A stretch of 64,000 nucleotides of DNA from Bradyrhizobium erythrophlei (GCF_900129425.1 NZ_LT670817.1:186001-250000), one strand, 5' to 3'; numbered from the stretch's first letter, positions 51,370-61,201 are shown. Numbers and translations are program-made. Notes: generated from the letters alone by a model not told the origin.

Positions 51370-53058
51370 ATGGCCGGTGAAGATCGCGTCCTTGCGGGCG
51401 GCGCCAGACATATCGACTTCCAGACCGATCCGTCGCGATACCGGCATTGGAAGCTCGATGTCGAAGGCGATGTCGCGACCCTGACCATGGACGTCGATGA
51501 GAATGGCGGGCTGTTCGAGGGCTATCAGCTCAAGCTGAATTCCTACGATCTCGGCGTCGACATTGAGCTTGCCGATGCGGTGCAGCGGCTGCGCTTCGAG
51601 CATCCCGGCGTCAAAGTGGTGCTGCTGCGGTCGGCCAAGAACCGGGTGTTCTGCGCCGGCGCCAATATCCGCATGCTGGCGGGGGCGACCCACGCCCACA
51701 AGGTCAACTTCTGCAAATTCACCAACGAGACCCGCAACGGCCTCGAGGATTCCAGCGAGAATTCCGGCCAGCGCTTCGTCGCCGTCATCAACGGCACCGC
51801 GGCCGGCGGCGGCTATGAACTGGCGCTGGCGACCGACCACATCATGCTCGCCGACGATGGCGCCGCGGCGGTGGCGCTGCCTGAAGTGCCGCTGCTCGCG
51901 GTATTGCCGGGCACCGGCGGACTGACGCGCGTAGTTGACAAGCGCAAGGTGCGCCGCGATCACGCCGATTATTTCTGCACCATCGAGGAAGGCATCAAGG
52001 GCAAGCGCGCTGTCGCATGGCGTCTGGTCGACGAGATCGTGCCGAACAGCAAGCTGGAGGCCAGAGTCGCCGAGCGCGCACAGGAATTCGCCGCCGCCTC
52101 GAAGCGCAATGGCAATGGAAAGGGCATTTCACTTGCCCCCCTGACGCGCAGCATCGACGACAACGGCATTCGTTACGGCCTGGTCAGCGTCGATATCGAC
52201 CGCGCCCGGCACATCGCGACCATTTCGATCGAGGCGCCCGAGGCCGCCCCACCGGCCGATATCGACGGCATGATCGCGCAGGGCGCGTCGTTCTGGCCGC
52301 TGCAGGTGGCGCGCGAACTCGACGACGCCATCCTGCATTTGCGCATCAACGAGTTGGAGACCGCGATGCTGGTGTTCAAGTCGCATGGCGAGCGCTCAGG
52401 CGTGCTCGCCTGCGACGCATTTCTGGAAGCGTATAAAGCGCACTGGCTGGTCAACGAAATCAGGCAATACTGGAAACGGGTGCTCAAGCGCATCGACGTC
52501 ACCTCGCGCACGCTGGTGACGCTGGTCGAGCCCGGCTCCTGCTTCGTCGGCACGCTGGCCGAACTGGTGTTCGCCGCCGATCGCGCCTACATGCTGATCG
52601 GCCGGAAGCAGGGCGACAACCGCGCGCCGCCGACCATCGAACTCTCCGCGATGAATTTCGGCCCCTATCCGATGAGCCACGGACTGACGCGGCTGCAATC
52701 GCGCTTTCAGGCCGACCCAGGAGACCTTGAGCGCGCGCAAGGCAAAATCGGCGAGGCGATCGACGCCGAACAGGCCGAGCAGCTCGGGCTCGTGACCTTT
52801 GCGCTCGACGATATCGACTGGGATGACGAAATCAGGGTGTTCTTCGAGGAGCGCACCAGCTTCTCGCCCGACAGCCTGACCGGCATGGAAGCCAATTTGC
52901 GCTTCGTCGGGCCCGAAACCATGGAATCGAAAATCTTCTCGCGCCTGACGGCGTGGCAGAACTGGATCTTTCAGCGCCCCAACGCGGTCGGCGAAAACGG
53001 CGCGCTGCGGCGCTACGGCACCGGCCAAAAAGCGCAGTTCGATATGACGAGAGTATAG
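51370..53058 (+). CDS. boxC: Benzoyl-CoA-dihydrodiol lyase BoxC
   Basis: BoxC opens the non-aromatic ring of the 2,3-epoxide or dihydrodiol of benzoyl-CoA hydrolytically, giving 3,4-dehydroadipyl-CoA semialdehyde and formate. The 562-residue protein has two crotonase-like halves. The first has NRVFCAGANIRMLAG and VINGTAAGGGYELALATDH with the acidic catalytic region; the second holds ARTLVTLVEPGSCFVG (read as SRTLVTL) and the C-terminal RRYGTGQKAQFDMTRV. The length is that of known BoxC. A BoxR-like operator precedes it. Confidence 0.95.
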   Translation: MAGEDRVLAGGARHIDFQTDPSRYRHWKLDVEGDVATLTMDVDENGGLFEGYQLKLNSYDLGVDIELADAVQRLRFEHPGVKVVLLRSAKNRVFCAGANIRMLAGATHAHKVNFCKFTNETRNGLEDSSENSGQRFVAVINGTAAGGGYELALATDHIMLADDGAAAVALPEVPLLAVLPGTGGLTRVVDKRKVRRDHADYFCTIEEGIKGKRAVAWRLVDEIVPNSKLEARVAERAQEFAAASKRNGNGKGISLAPLTRSIDDNGIRYGLVSVDIDRARHIATISIEAPEAAPPADIDGMIAQGASFWPLQVARELDDAILHLRINELETAMLVFKSHGERSGVLACDAFLEAYKAHWLVNEIRQYWKRVLKRIDVTSRTLVTLVEPGSCFVGTLAELVFAADRAYMLIGRKQGDNRAPPTIELSAMNFGPYPMSHGLTRLQSRFQADPGDLERAQGKIGEAIDAEQAEQLGLVTFALDDIDWDDEIRVFFEERTSFSPDSLTGMEANLRFVGPETMESKIFSRLTAWQNWIFQRPNAVGENGALRRYGTGQKAQFDMTRV

Positions 53059-53059
53059 G

Positions 53060-53122
53060 GGCGAATAGCGAGTAGCGAATGGCGAGTAGTTATTCCTTTC
53101 CATTCGCTACTCGCCATTCGCC
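53060..53122. repeat. ATTCGC-heptamer hairpin repeat, copy 3
   Basis: GGCGAATAGCGAGTAGCGAA faces CATTCGCTACTCGCCATTCG, giving a clean hairpin in the 84-base gap between boxC and boxB. It would fold in the operon mRNA and might separate the stability of the two messages. Confidence 0.85.
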
Positions 53123-53142
53123 GCGCGACGAAGGAGCACGCC

Positions 53143-54588
<1,446 letters not shown>

Positions 54589-54597
54589 TCTTTCTTA

Positions 54598-54750
54598 CCT
54601 CGCCCCGCTTGCGGGGAGAGGTCGCCGCGCTCTTGCGCGGCGGGTGAGGGGGATTATCCGCGAGTCGAACTAGTTGAAGCAGCCCCTCACCCCAACCCTC
54701 TAAGAGCGAGCTTCGCTCGTCTCGACCCCGCAAGCGCGGGGAGAGGGAGA
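54598..54750. repeat. CTCTCC-type palindromic element, copy 6
   Basis: ACCTCGCCCCGCTTGCGGGG followed by AGAGG at the left and CCCCGCAAGCGCGGGGAGAG at the right surround GCCGCGCTCTTGCGCGGC and GGTGAGGGGG. It follows boxB directly and also carries an inserted AAGAGCGAGCTTCGCTCGT palindrome. Confidence 0.87.
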
Positions 54751-54757
54751 TCACCTG

Positions 54758-54782
54758 CGAGTACGTGAAGATCGAGACGTGA
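54758..54782. repeat. Second copy of the boxB 3' end
   Basis: These 25 bases repeat the end of boxB (54564-54588) with one difference: CGAGTACGTGAAGATCGAGA versus CGAGTATGTGAAGATCGAGA, both ending CGTGA. The CTCTCC element lies between the two copies. It is not a gene. Confidence 0.9.
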
Positions 54783-54791
54783 GGGAAGAGA

Positions 54792-54866
54792 GCGAATGGT
54801 GAGTAGCGAATAGCGAATAGAAGTAAACTTCACTACTCGCCATTCGCCATTCGCTATTCGCTACTC
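54792..54866. repeat. ATTCGC-heptamer hairpin repeat, copy 4
   Basis: GCGAATGGTGAGTAGCGAAT and AGCGAATAG face CTACTCGCCATTCGCC and ATTCGCTATTCGCTACTC (the left end reads AGCGAATGG). It lies between the convergent boxB and SDR genes. Confidence 0.83.
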
Positions 54867-54870
54867 CCTC

Positions 54871-55677
54871 TCAATCCCACCCATCGCCCTTGATGCCCGC
54901 ATTGGCATAGACGATGCCGCCATCGACCGCGATGGTGGCACCGACCACGTAATCGCCGGCGCGGGAGGCGAGATAGATCGCGGCGCCCGCCATGTCCTCA
55001 TCGGTGCCGATCCGGCCCGACGGCACCTGCTTTGCGACTTCGTCGGAATTATCGCGCGCGGCCTTGTTCATGTCGGACTTGAACGGCCCCGGCGCGATCG
55101 CCGACACCACGATGTGGTCCTGGATCAGTCTTACGGCCATCCGGCGGGTCAGATGGATCAGGCCCGACTTGCTCGCGGCGTAGGAATAGGTCTCCAGCGG
55201 GTTGACGAAGATGCCGTCGATCGAGGCGATGTTGATGACCTTGGCGGGCTTATCCGCGGTCGCCGCCGCTCGCAGCGGCCCCGCCAGCGCCTTGGTGAGA
55301 AAGAACGGCGTCTTGACATTGAGGTTCATCACCTTGTCCCAGCCGCTCTCGGGGAATTCGTCGAAATCCGCGCCCCAGGCGGCGCCGGCATTGTTGACCA
55401 GGATGTCCAGCTTCGGCTCGCGCTTCCTGATCTCGGCCGCCAGCATGTCGATTCCGGCCATGGTGGAAATATCGATCGGCAGCGCGATGCATTCGCCGCC
55501 ATATTCGGCCGTCAATTGTTTCGCGGTCGCCTCGCAGGCAGCCGCCTTGCGCGCGGTGATGTAGACCTTCGCCGCACCGTGGCTGAGAAATCCCGCAGCG
55601 ATCATCTTGCCGATGCCGCGCGATCCTCCGGTCACCAGTGCGACGCGGCCATCAAGCGAAAACAGATCCTTGAACAT
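54871..55677 (-). CDS. Short-chain dehydrogenase/reductase (SDR)
   Basis: This 268-residue NAD(P)-dependent oxidoreductase has the cofactor motif LVTGGSRGIG, the NNAG motif in LDILVNNAGAAWG, catalytic Ser in VINIASIDG and Tyr-x3-Lys in ETYSYAASKSG. The start is the ATG at 55677, with GGAGGG upstream. It is convergent with boxB, so it is not part of that operon; a role with aromatic or acyl-CoA intermediates is possible but unproven. Confidence 0.9.
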   Translation of the reverse strand: MFKDLFSLDGRVALVTGGSRGIGKMIAAGFLSHGAAKVYITARKAAACEATAKQLTAEYGGECIALPIDISTMAGIDMLAAEIRKREPKLDILVNNAGAAWGADFDEFPESGWDKVMNLNVKTPFFLTKALAGPLRAAATADKPAKVINIASIDGIFVNPLETYSYAASKSGLIHLTRRMAVRLIQDHIVVSAIAPGPFKSDMNKAARDNSDEVAKQVPSGRIGTDEDMAGAAIYLASRAGDYVVGATIAVDGGIVYANAGIKGDGWD

Positions 55678-55766
55678 GTTGCCCTCCATCGGTTTTGCCA
55701 ACGGTTCTGAGCGCGGCGATGGAGCGAGTCAAGGAAAGGGATGTCCAGCGGATGGATGGGAATCTT

Positions 55767-55893
55767 CCCCTCTCCCCTTGTGGGAGAGGGTGGCTGCGAT
55801 GCGAAGCATCGCAGACGGGTGAGGGGTTCCGGTCCATCGATAGACCGTAACCCCTCATCCGGCGCTTCGCGCCACCTTCTCCCACAAGGGGAG
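55767..55893. repeat. CTCTCC-type palindromic element, copy 7
   Basis: CCCCTCTCCCCTTGTGGGAG followed by AGGG at the left and ACCTTCTCCCACAAGGGGAG at the right flank GCGATGCGAAGCATCGC and GGTGAGGGG. It is the last repeat before the integrated element and lies in the 364-base gap between the SDR and integrase genes. Confidence 0.85.
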
Positions 55894-56010
55894 AAACGGG
55901 TCCAGTCATGTCGCGCTATGTCCCGTCATAAAGCCCACTTAAACGATTGTATTTGCTTATCTTATTCCTATCAGCCTATATGCGGCTCCACGCCCAATTA
56001 TTCCCATGTT

Positions 56011-56030
56011 GGGGACACTTTGAGGGACAC
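56011..56030 (+). promoter_or_regulatory. Short direct repeat upstream of the integrase
   Basis: GGGGACAC (56011-56018) and AGGGACAC (56023-56030) are direct repeats 12 bases apart, 12 bases before the integrase start, in a relatively AT-rich stretch (55895-56040). They could be recombinase arm sites or part of the attachment region. No tRNA gene is visible next to the integrase. Confidence 0.3.
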
Positions 56031-56041
56031 CGCTAGAAGTC

Positions 56042-57241
56042 ATGGCCCGCCGTACTCGTTCTGCATCACTTGAAAACCGCACCAATCGTCTGAAGCTCCC
56101 AATCCGCAAGAAGCCCTACACGGCGCTGATCGCCCCCGGCATCTTCCTCGCCTATCGCCGCAACGCTGGTCCCGGCACGTGGTCTGTGAAGTGCGGCTGG
56201 CTCCAGCGGTTCGGCCTTGCCGATGATCACGAGGACGCGAACGGCGAGAGCGTGATGTCGTATTGGCAAGCGCTGGAGAAGGCTAAAACCTTGGCGCGCG
56301 CTGACGAAGGCAATAGCGAAACGCCGATCAGCGTCAGCGACGCCGTGGACGCCTACGAAACCGATCTCGAAACGCGCGGAGGCCGCAAGTACAACGCGAC
56401 CCAGCTCCGCCTGCATCTCACCGACGCCATAAAGAGCAAGGCGGTCGCGCTGCTCACCGAGCGCGAGCTGCGCGACTGGCGCGCTGGTCTGGTCAAGAAG
56501 GGACTGAAACCCTCCAGCGCCGACCGCATCGGACGCTCGTTCAAGGCGGCGCTGGCCTTGGCAGCGCGCAACGATAAACGCATCGCGAACAGCAGCGCGT
56601 GGAAGAACGGACTGCGGAAGCTGGCCGACAGCGAGGTCGCGCGCAACGTCATCCTGCCGGATCAAACGGTCGCCGCCTTGGTCGGCGGTTCATATGATGA
56701 AGATCAGGATTTCGGCGCGCTGATCGATGTTCTGGCCGAGACCGGCGCGCGCGAAAGCCAAGTGTTCAAGCTGACGCTGCACGATCTGCAGGACCATCAT
56801 CCGACCGGGCCGCGCCTGATGATGCCGACGAGCAGGAAGGGCAAGAACCCCAAGATCGAATATCGACCCCTGCCGATTTCGCCGCGCTTGGCGAAGGTGC
56901 TGCGCCAGCAGGCCAAAGGTCGTCCTGCGCATGGGCCGCTGTTCGAGAAGATTTGGAACTTGGCGACGCACTTCCGGCCGGTGGTTGAACGTCTCGGCCT
57001 CGGGCCGGAGGTGACGCCCTATGCACTACGCCACAGCTCGATTGTCCGGCAACTATTGAAAGGTGTGCCGACCCGTGTGGTCGCTGCGCATCACGACACA
57101 AGCGTCGTGATGCTCGAAAAGCATTACAGCCGTTTCATCATTGGCGACCCGAGCGAGGCGCTTACGCGGGTGACGCTGCTTGATCTAGGGGCGTTGTCGG
57201 GCTCGGCAGAGGTCGTTCCGCTTGAGCGGCTGGCGTCGTGA
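56042..57241 (+). CDS. int: Tyrosine-type site-specific integrase
   Basis: This 399-residue recombinase has an N-terminal DNA-binding region with a phage-integrase-like ATYNATQLR-style segment (here GGRKYNATQLRLHLTDAI). The C-terminal catalytic domain has Arg in LAETGARESQVFKL, the H-x-x-R box in YALRHSSIVRQLL, a following His in VVAAHHDTSVVM and the nucleophile Tyr in LEKHYSRFI. It marks the left end of an integrated element that continues past the window. The start lacks a strong ribosome site. Confidence 0.92.
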   Translation: MARRTRSASLENRTNRLKLPIRKKPYTALIAPGIFLAYRRNAGPGTWSVKCGWLQRFGLADDHEDANGESVMSYWQALEKAKTLARADEGNSETPISVSDAVDAYETDLETRGGRKYNATQLRLHLTDAIKSKAVALLTERELRDWRAGLVKKGLKPSSADRIGRSFKAALALAARNDKRIANSSAWKNGLRKLADSEVARNVILPDQTVAALVGGSYDEDQDFGALIDVLAETGARESQVFKLTLHDLQDHHPTGPRLMMPTSRKGKNPKIEYRPLPISPRLAKVLRQQAKGRPAHGPLFEKIWNLATHFRPVVERLGLGPEVTPYALRHSSIVRQLLKGVPTRVVAAHHDTSVVMLEKHYSRFIIGDPSEALTRVTLLDLGALSGSAEVVPLERLAS

Positions 57242-57379
57242 CGTTCAAGGCATTCACCGAGTCGCAACGCGGCTGGCGCTGCCACCAAATTAAATCCCGC
57301 TCCTAGGTGTGGCTCTGCAGGCGGTGCGGCGGGATCGGGCAGCGGAGCGCGTTGGGGCGGATGGTGGTGATCGATGCCG

Positions 57380-57643
57380 TCATCGCTCATCAACGATGAT
57401 GTGGGCAACGATGGTTCGGCGTCCTATATGTTTTGCCGCCCGGGTTCGGTGCATACCGTCAAATAGCCGATATGGATAGCCGTGCAGCTTGGACGATTGC
57501 CGGATGACTGCCACTGGAGGGAATTCGTCCCCAGCCCGCATCATCGTCGCATATTCTCGCCATTTTGGCGTAGCGCAACGCCACGGTTGGATCAAACGTA
57601 TTGGAATACGCACGCGCTTCGGTTGGTCGTGATGCTTTGTCAT
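57380..57643 (-). CDS. ParB-like nuclease-domain protein
   Basis: This 87-residue protein begins MTKHHDQPKRVRIPIRL. Its core, FPPVAVIRQ followed by YPYRLFDGMHRTRAAKHIG, is the ParB/sulfiredoxin-type fold with the GxHR-like loop (here DGMHR). At this size it is a stand-alone domain, as often found in mobile elements, where it may bind DNA or act as a nuclease or regulator. It lies downstream of the AlpA-like gene on the minus strand, 44 bases apart. The gap between the integrase and this gene (57242-57379) shows nothing. Confidence 0.7.
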   Translation of the reverse strand: MTKHHDQPKRVRIPIRLIQPWRCATPKWREYATMMRAGDEFPPVAVIRQSSKLHGYPYRLFDGMHRTRAAKHIGRRTIVAHIIVDER

Positions 57644-57687
57644 GATTGATGTCCGATTTGATCTCGCCGGGGTCGGCCTTGGACTGC

Positions 57688-57942
57688 TTACTGTCCCGCA
57701 GTCTCGCGCGCACGCCGCCACTCGGCAGCCGCCTCGATGGAGATCGTGACCTTGCGGAGCGTGCGCATCTCGCGCGGTCCAAGCCCGGCGGCGCGAAGTT
57801 TGTAATAGAAGGCTTCGCAGATGCTATGCGCCTCGCAGAATTCCCTGATGGTGAATACCATGCGCGGCACTTCCCGAGCCTTGCTGGTGCTGCTGGGTGT
57901 AGTGGTATGTTGCGGCATGGCCGTCGGAGTTTTGCGCTTCAT
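57688..57942 (-). CDS. AlpA/excisionase-like helix-turn-helix protein (minus strand)
   Basis: This small protein of about 84 residues has a C-terminal winged-helix-like module: MVFTIREFCEAHSICEAF, YYKLRAAGLGPREMRTL and VTISIEAAAEWRRAR. That is the layout of AlpA or excisionase-type DNA-binding proteins. The start is uncertain: Met at 57942, 57918 or 57861 are all possible, and the last would leave only the DNA-binding module. It is divergent from a second AlpA-like gene at 58171 across a region with nested inverted repeats. Confidence 0.7.
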   Translation of the reverse strand: MKRKTPTAMPQHTTTPSSTSKAREVPRMVFTIREFCEAHSICEAFYYKLRAAGLGPREMRTLRKVTISIEAAAEWRRARETAGQ

Positions 57943-57981
57943 CGGAAAGTCTGAAGCAGAACGCGCTGCGCCGCGCAATCC

Positions 57982-58074
57982 AGATACCAAACGAAAAGTG
58001 ACGTGGTTTGTTACTGGTGTTGGATAACTTCGGCGCTACGATATCCAACACCAATTCCAAATAGCGTTTGGTAT
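57982..58074. promoter_or_regulatory. Nested inverted repeats between divergent AlpA-like genes
   Basis: The outer arms GATACCAAACG (57982-57992) and CGTTTGGTATC (58064-58074) are perfect complements. The inner arms TGGTGTTGGATA (58014-58025) and TATCCAACACCA (58041-58052) are also perfect. Both share nearly the same centre (about 58030). This may be a control region with operators for the flanking regulators, or a recombination or replication site of the element. Confidence 0.7.
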
Positions 58075-58170
58075 CCTTGTTCACAAAAGTACGAAACAGT
58101 CTATTTAGGACGGCACCCGACGCACGGGTGCACGACCAACGCGGTCGTGCCCACACTATGGGAGCACGAC

Positions 58171-58380
58171 ATGAAGAGCGCCAAATTCTTAGGATTTTCT
58201 GAGCTGCGCGGACGCGGCATTCCGCTCGGCCGCCGTCAGCTTGATCGGTTGGAAGCCGCAGGCAAATTCCCGCGTCGAGTGCATATCAGCGAGCGCCGTG
58301 TCGGCTGGGTGGCCGAGGAGATCGAAGCCCATGTCGCGGACAAGGTCGCCAATCGTTGCGCCCGCATCGGCTCGACCTGA
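58171..58380 (+). CDS. AlpA-like helix-turn-helix protein (plus strand)
   Basis: This 69-residue protein reads MKSAKFLGFSELRGRGIPLG, then RRQLDRLEAAGKFPRRVHIS and GWVAEEIEAHV. It has the AlpA/Xis-type MerR-like DNA-binding pattern, in which a helix-turn-helix is followed by a Trp-containing wing. The ATG has GGGAG six bases upstream. It is probably an excision or phage-gene regulator of the island. Two GC-rich hairpins (58399-58426 and 58453-58465) lie in the gap to the next gene. Confidence 0.8.
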   Translation: MKSAKFLGFSELRGRGIPLGRRQLDRLEAAGKFPRRVHISERRVGWVAEEIEAHVADKVANRCARIGST

Positions 58381-58519
58381 CACTCATCGCACGCGAAACC
58401 CGCCCCCGGTGCCGACCGGGAGCGGGCGAAGTCAGTGACCAACAAATCGAAAGGGCCGAAGGCCCAATGCGCAAATCACCAACACCATACTTCACGCCCC
58501 GCCGCAAGGCGGCTCGGTC

Positions 58520-59353
58520 ATGAGCAGCAAGGCCAAGAGCAAGGGCAAGTTCGAGTTCATTCTGGCCGTGCTCGCCGACACCAGCTTGTCATCAACCGCC
58601 AAGTGCGTCGTCGTCGCGCTGCTGCTGAAGTGGCACAACAGCAGGACGGGTCAGTGCAATCCCGGTCTGACCGAGATCGCCAAGGCGGTTGGCCTCACCC
58701 GGCGCGCCGTAATCCCGGCCGTCGCAGCGCTGAAACGGTCCGGCTGGATCAACATCGACAGCACCAGCGGCGGATCACAGCGCAACACAAACCGTTATAA
58801 ATTCGACCTTTCCCGGATCGCACCAGTGTCGTCCACTTCACCCCCAGCCGGTGAAGAGGACTGCACCGGTGAAGAAAACTTCACGGCAGGGGTGAAGCAA
58901 ACGTCCGAAGGGGTGAAGTACACTGCCCACGAACCCTTTAAGAACCCCTCTCCCCTCTGGGGAGAGGGGGAGGGGGATGCCGCCGCGCGGCGCGCGCCTG
59001 ACGGCGCGCCGCAGGAAGGGGAGGAACTTGCTTGGTCTGAATTCTCCCAGCGCTGGCAGCGCGGCCATGCCGACGATCCGGTGAAGGTCCGCAAGGCGTT
59101 CGACGGGGCAATCGCCGAGCATGGCGCGACGGCGATCTTGGAGAGCGCTCGGCGCTGGGCGGAGACAAAAGAGCCTCGCTTTCTGCCTGAGCCCGTGAAG
59201 TGGCTGGCCGGTGGATGGCGTACTGATCCTCCATCCGCGCGCTCTACTGGTGCTGGCGATGGCGGTGGGCACCGTGGGCGCGGCAAACCCAATCCAGTCG
59301 AGGAGATGTTGCGTGCCGGGGGGTTCGAAAAATCCGGGGGGCATTGGTCATGA
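58520..59353 (+). CDS. Winged-helix replication-type protein of the element
   Basis: This 277-residue protein begins with a helix-turn-helix domain (TSLSSTAKCVVVALLLKWHN and IAKAVGLTRRAVIPAVAALK), as in phage replication initiators or Rep-like proteins. The second half has WQRGHADDPVKVRKAFDGAI and ARRWAETKEPRFLPEPVKWL, typical of phage-replication proteins that load or recruit a helicase. The linker (residues about 143-172: NPSPLWGEGEGDAAARRAPD and so on) is encoded by a fragment of the CTCTCC repeat family. The start has AAGGCGG upstream. The exact replication role is inferred. Confidence 0.7.
   Translation: MSSKAKSKGKFEFILAVLADTSLSSTAKCVVVALLLKWHNSRTGQCNPGLTEIAKAVGLTRRAVIPAVAALKRSGWINIDSTSGGSQRNTNRYKFDLSRIAPVSSTSPPAGEEDCTGEENFTAGVKQTSEGVKYTAHEPFKNPSPLWGEGEGDAAARRAPDGAPQEGEELAWSEFSQRWQRGHADDPVKVRKAFDGAIAEHGATAILESARRWAETKEPRFLPEPVKWLAGGWRTDPPSARSTGAGDGGGHRGRGKPNPVEEMLRAGGFEKSGGHWS
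58948..58976. repeat. Fragment of the CTCTCC-type element inside a phage-like gene
   Basis: CCCCTCTCCCCTCTGGGGAG followed by AGGGGGAGG forms a small palindrome that resembles the ends of the CTCTCC elements. It lies in the linker-encoding part of the replication-type gene. It is short, so chance similarity cannot be excluded. Confidence 0.45.
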
Positions 59354-60315
59354 GCGGTCAGCTTCCGCAAGATCAGCGTCGGCTGCCCGCGCCGCGATCC
59401 GGCAATGAGTGGCCTAATCAATTCGTCATCACAAAGGCCGCGAACAAGCTGGATCGGCTGGTCGCCGAGATGGCGCGCATGGTGCGGGCAATAAACTCGC
59501 TGGAAAAGCCAACTGCCCAACGCGTCGAGCTGGCGAAGGAGGCGGCAATAGACTGTGAGAGGCGCGTGCTGCCGTTGGTCGTCAGCAAGGACGATGAACG
59601 CAGCGAGGCCGATGAACTGTTGGATCGGTGCGAGCCGGACAACTGGCGCGATGAAAATGGCCGCCCGCTGAAATCGGAGATCGCGAAGATGCTGGCGATC
59701 CACATGGGGTCAATTCCGATGCCGTCGAACATCGGCGTTGCGGTGTTCACCCGCGTGCTGCTCGACGACGTGATGGCGCTGGAGCCGTCATTTTTTATAT
59801 TGGAGAGCGCCTGTCGCGAGTTGCGGACCACCAAGGATTGGCACCCATCCATTGCCGAGGTCATCGCCGCAATCAAGAAGCAGCGTGGCGAATGGTGCGA
59901 GCGCCTCGACGCGGTGGAGTGCATTGAGGGGGTCTATGCCGAACTCGTCGAAGCGATTGCCGAGGCTGAAGCGCAACTCGCGACCGAGGAGGAACGGCGG
60001 ATAAAGGCAGCCGCAGAACGCAGGAGGGCTGAGGAACGCAAGGCGGCCAAGTCACAGCCGCTCGTAGTCGGCGACCGTGTCCGTACTGTCGATCACGGCA
60101 CCGGCACCGTTTTGGAGATTGTACCGATCCATCGCTTCTACGTCGAATACCTTGTGCGCTTCGATACCACAAGCCTCTGGCATCTTAGTGCGGCCTACTT
60201 CGAACGCCTGATCGCTGGCGACGAAGGCTATGAGCCTCCCGCCCTGCCCATGATCGAGCACAAGCCGTCCCTGCCGATGGAGCCAATCACACTGACGGAT
60301 CACGAAACCTGTTGA
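59350..60315 (+). CDS. Hypothetical protein of the element, coiled-coil centre
   Basis: This 321-residue protein has no recognised family. It begins MSGQLPQDQRRLPAPRSGNE. A helical N-terminal half is followed by a charged coiled-coil stretch (about residues 195-235, EAEAQLATEEERRIKAAAER) and a C-terminal beta-rich module VVGDRVRTVDHGTGTVLEIV that resembles a small SH3- or Tudor-like fold. The ATG overlaps the preceding stop (ATGA), so it is coupled to the replication-type gene and may serve in the same process. Confidence 0.65.
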   Translation: MSGQLPQDQRRLPAPRSGNEWPNQFVITKAANKLDRLVAEMARMVRAINSLEKPTAQRVELAKEAAIDCERRVLPLVVSKDDERSEADELLDRCEPDNWRDENGRPLKSEIAKMLAIHMGSIPMPSNIGVAVFTRVLLDDVMALEPSFFILESACRELRTTKDWHPSIAEVIAAIKKQRGEWCERLDAVECIEGVYAELVEAIAEAEAQLATEEERRIKAAAERRRAEERKAAKSQPLVVGDRVRTVDHGTGTVLEIVPIHRFYVEYLVRFDTTSLWHLSAAYFERLIAGDEGYEPPALPMIEHKPSLPMEPITLTDHETC

Positions 60316-60347
60316 AATCTCACAAACCAAAGGAAGGAAGACGCAAC

Positions 60348-60556
60348 ATGCCCTCCCACGTGAACACGGCGGCTGATCTCGAAAAATACTTCCTCGGCTT
60401 CGCTACGAAGCTGTTCCATGCGCCCGGCGCGCCCACCTTGGCGAACTGGCCGCCACGTCGAAGGCCATCCCAGCGCCATCGCTGGTCGATCTGACGGCCA
60501 AGCTGGCGCAGCTCGACCCGCGCGTCGTCGGCTGGGTCAAGAAATCGGCGGCCTAA
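60348..60556 (+). pseudogene. Small gene with an apparent frameshift
   Basis: A strong ribosome site (AAGGAAGGAAG) precedes an ATG whose frame reads MPSHVNTAADLEKYFLGFAT, then KLFHAPGA. Near 60425-60440 (GGCGCGCCC) the coding character moves to another frame, reading HLGELAATSKAIPAPSLVDL and then PRVVGWVKKSAA before a TAA. The first frame runs to an unrelated stop at 60494. A one-base loss in a GC-rich run, a sequencing error or programmed slippage could explain this. The intended product would have about 69 residues; the family is unknown. Confidence 0.6.
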
Positions 60557-60679
60557 GCATGCGCGCGCTCTCGCAAAAGGTTCTTCCCCACGGGGGGTGC
60601 TCCACGGGTAGCGTCCGCGGGCTGGGTATCCCTAGTCCCAGAATTTCATAAGGCCCACAACTGTTTTTTGAGGCAAACG

Positions 60680-61201
60680 ATGCACGAATACACGATCAAC
60701 AGGTGCGCTGAAATGCTCGAACGTGATCGGGCATCAGTTGCCCGCGCGCTGCGCAACGTGCCGCCCGATGCGGGAACGCCGAAGCGGCCGCTCTATCGGC
60801 TCGCAACGGTGACGAAGGCGCTGACGGCACATCACGCGAAGCCCGATGGTCGTCGTGGCAACGGTGATGAAGCCCGGCTCACTGCGGCCCGCGCCGAGCT
60901 GGCGCGCGAGCAGACGGTTGCGGTCGCGCTCAAGAATGCAGTCGCGCGCGGTGAATACGTCCGCCTCTCACTGATACAACGCAGCGCGGAGACGATCTTC
61001 GCTACGTTCAGGGAGCGGGTGTTGACGATCCCGGGCAAAACGGCCGCCCTTTGTGAGGGCCGGTCGCGCGCCGAGATCGAGGAGATCGTGCGCGGCGAGG
61101 TCTACGAGTGCCTCGACGAGCTTTCCGGTGTCAAAACCGTAGGCGAAAGTCCGGGCGATGACATCGGCGCGGCGGACGACGTTGCGGATGAGGCGGACTG
61201 A
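60680..61201 (+). CDS. Terminase small subunit-like protein
   Basis: This 173-residue protein begins MHEYTINRCAEMLERDRASV, a winged-helix-type DNA-binding start, followed by a conserved helical region with ARAELAREQTVAVALKNAVA and YVRLSLIQRSAETIFATFRE. That order is seen in Nu1-type terminase small subunits, which recognise phage DNA ends. The C-terminal tail is acidic (DDIGAADDVADEAD). No terminase large subunit appears in the rest of the window, so the packaging role is inferred. The stop overlaps the next start (TGATG). Confidence 0.6.
   Translation: MHEYTINRCAEMLERDRASVARALRNVPPDAGTPKRPLYRLATVTKALTAHHAKPDGRRGNGDEARLTAARAELAREQTVAVALKNAVARGEYVRLSLIQRSAETIFATFRERVLTIPGKTAALCEGRSRAEIEEIVRGEVYECLDELSGVKTVGESPGDDIGAADDVADEAD

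Noticed and set aside
55894..56041. tRNA or tmRNA gene as attachment site next to the integrase
   Set aside because: No cloverleaf, T-loop GTTCGA or CCA end could be found on either strand here.
60570..60660. GC-rich stretch before the terminase-like gene as a cos site
   Set aside because: It has C/G-rich inverted bits, but no known cos sequence or terminase binding pattern can be recognised.
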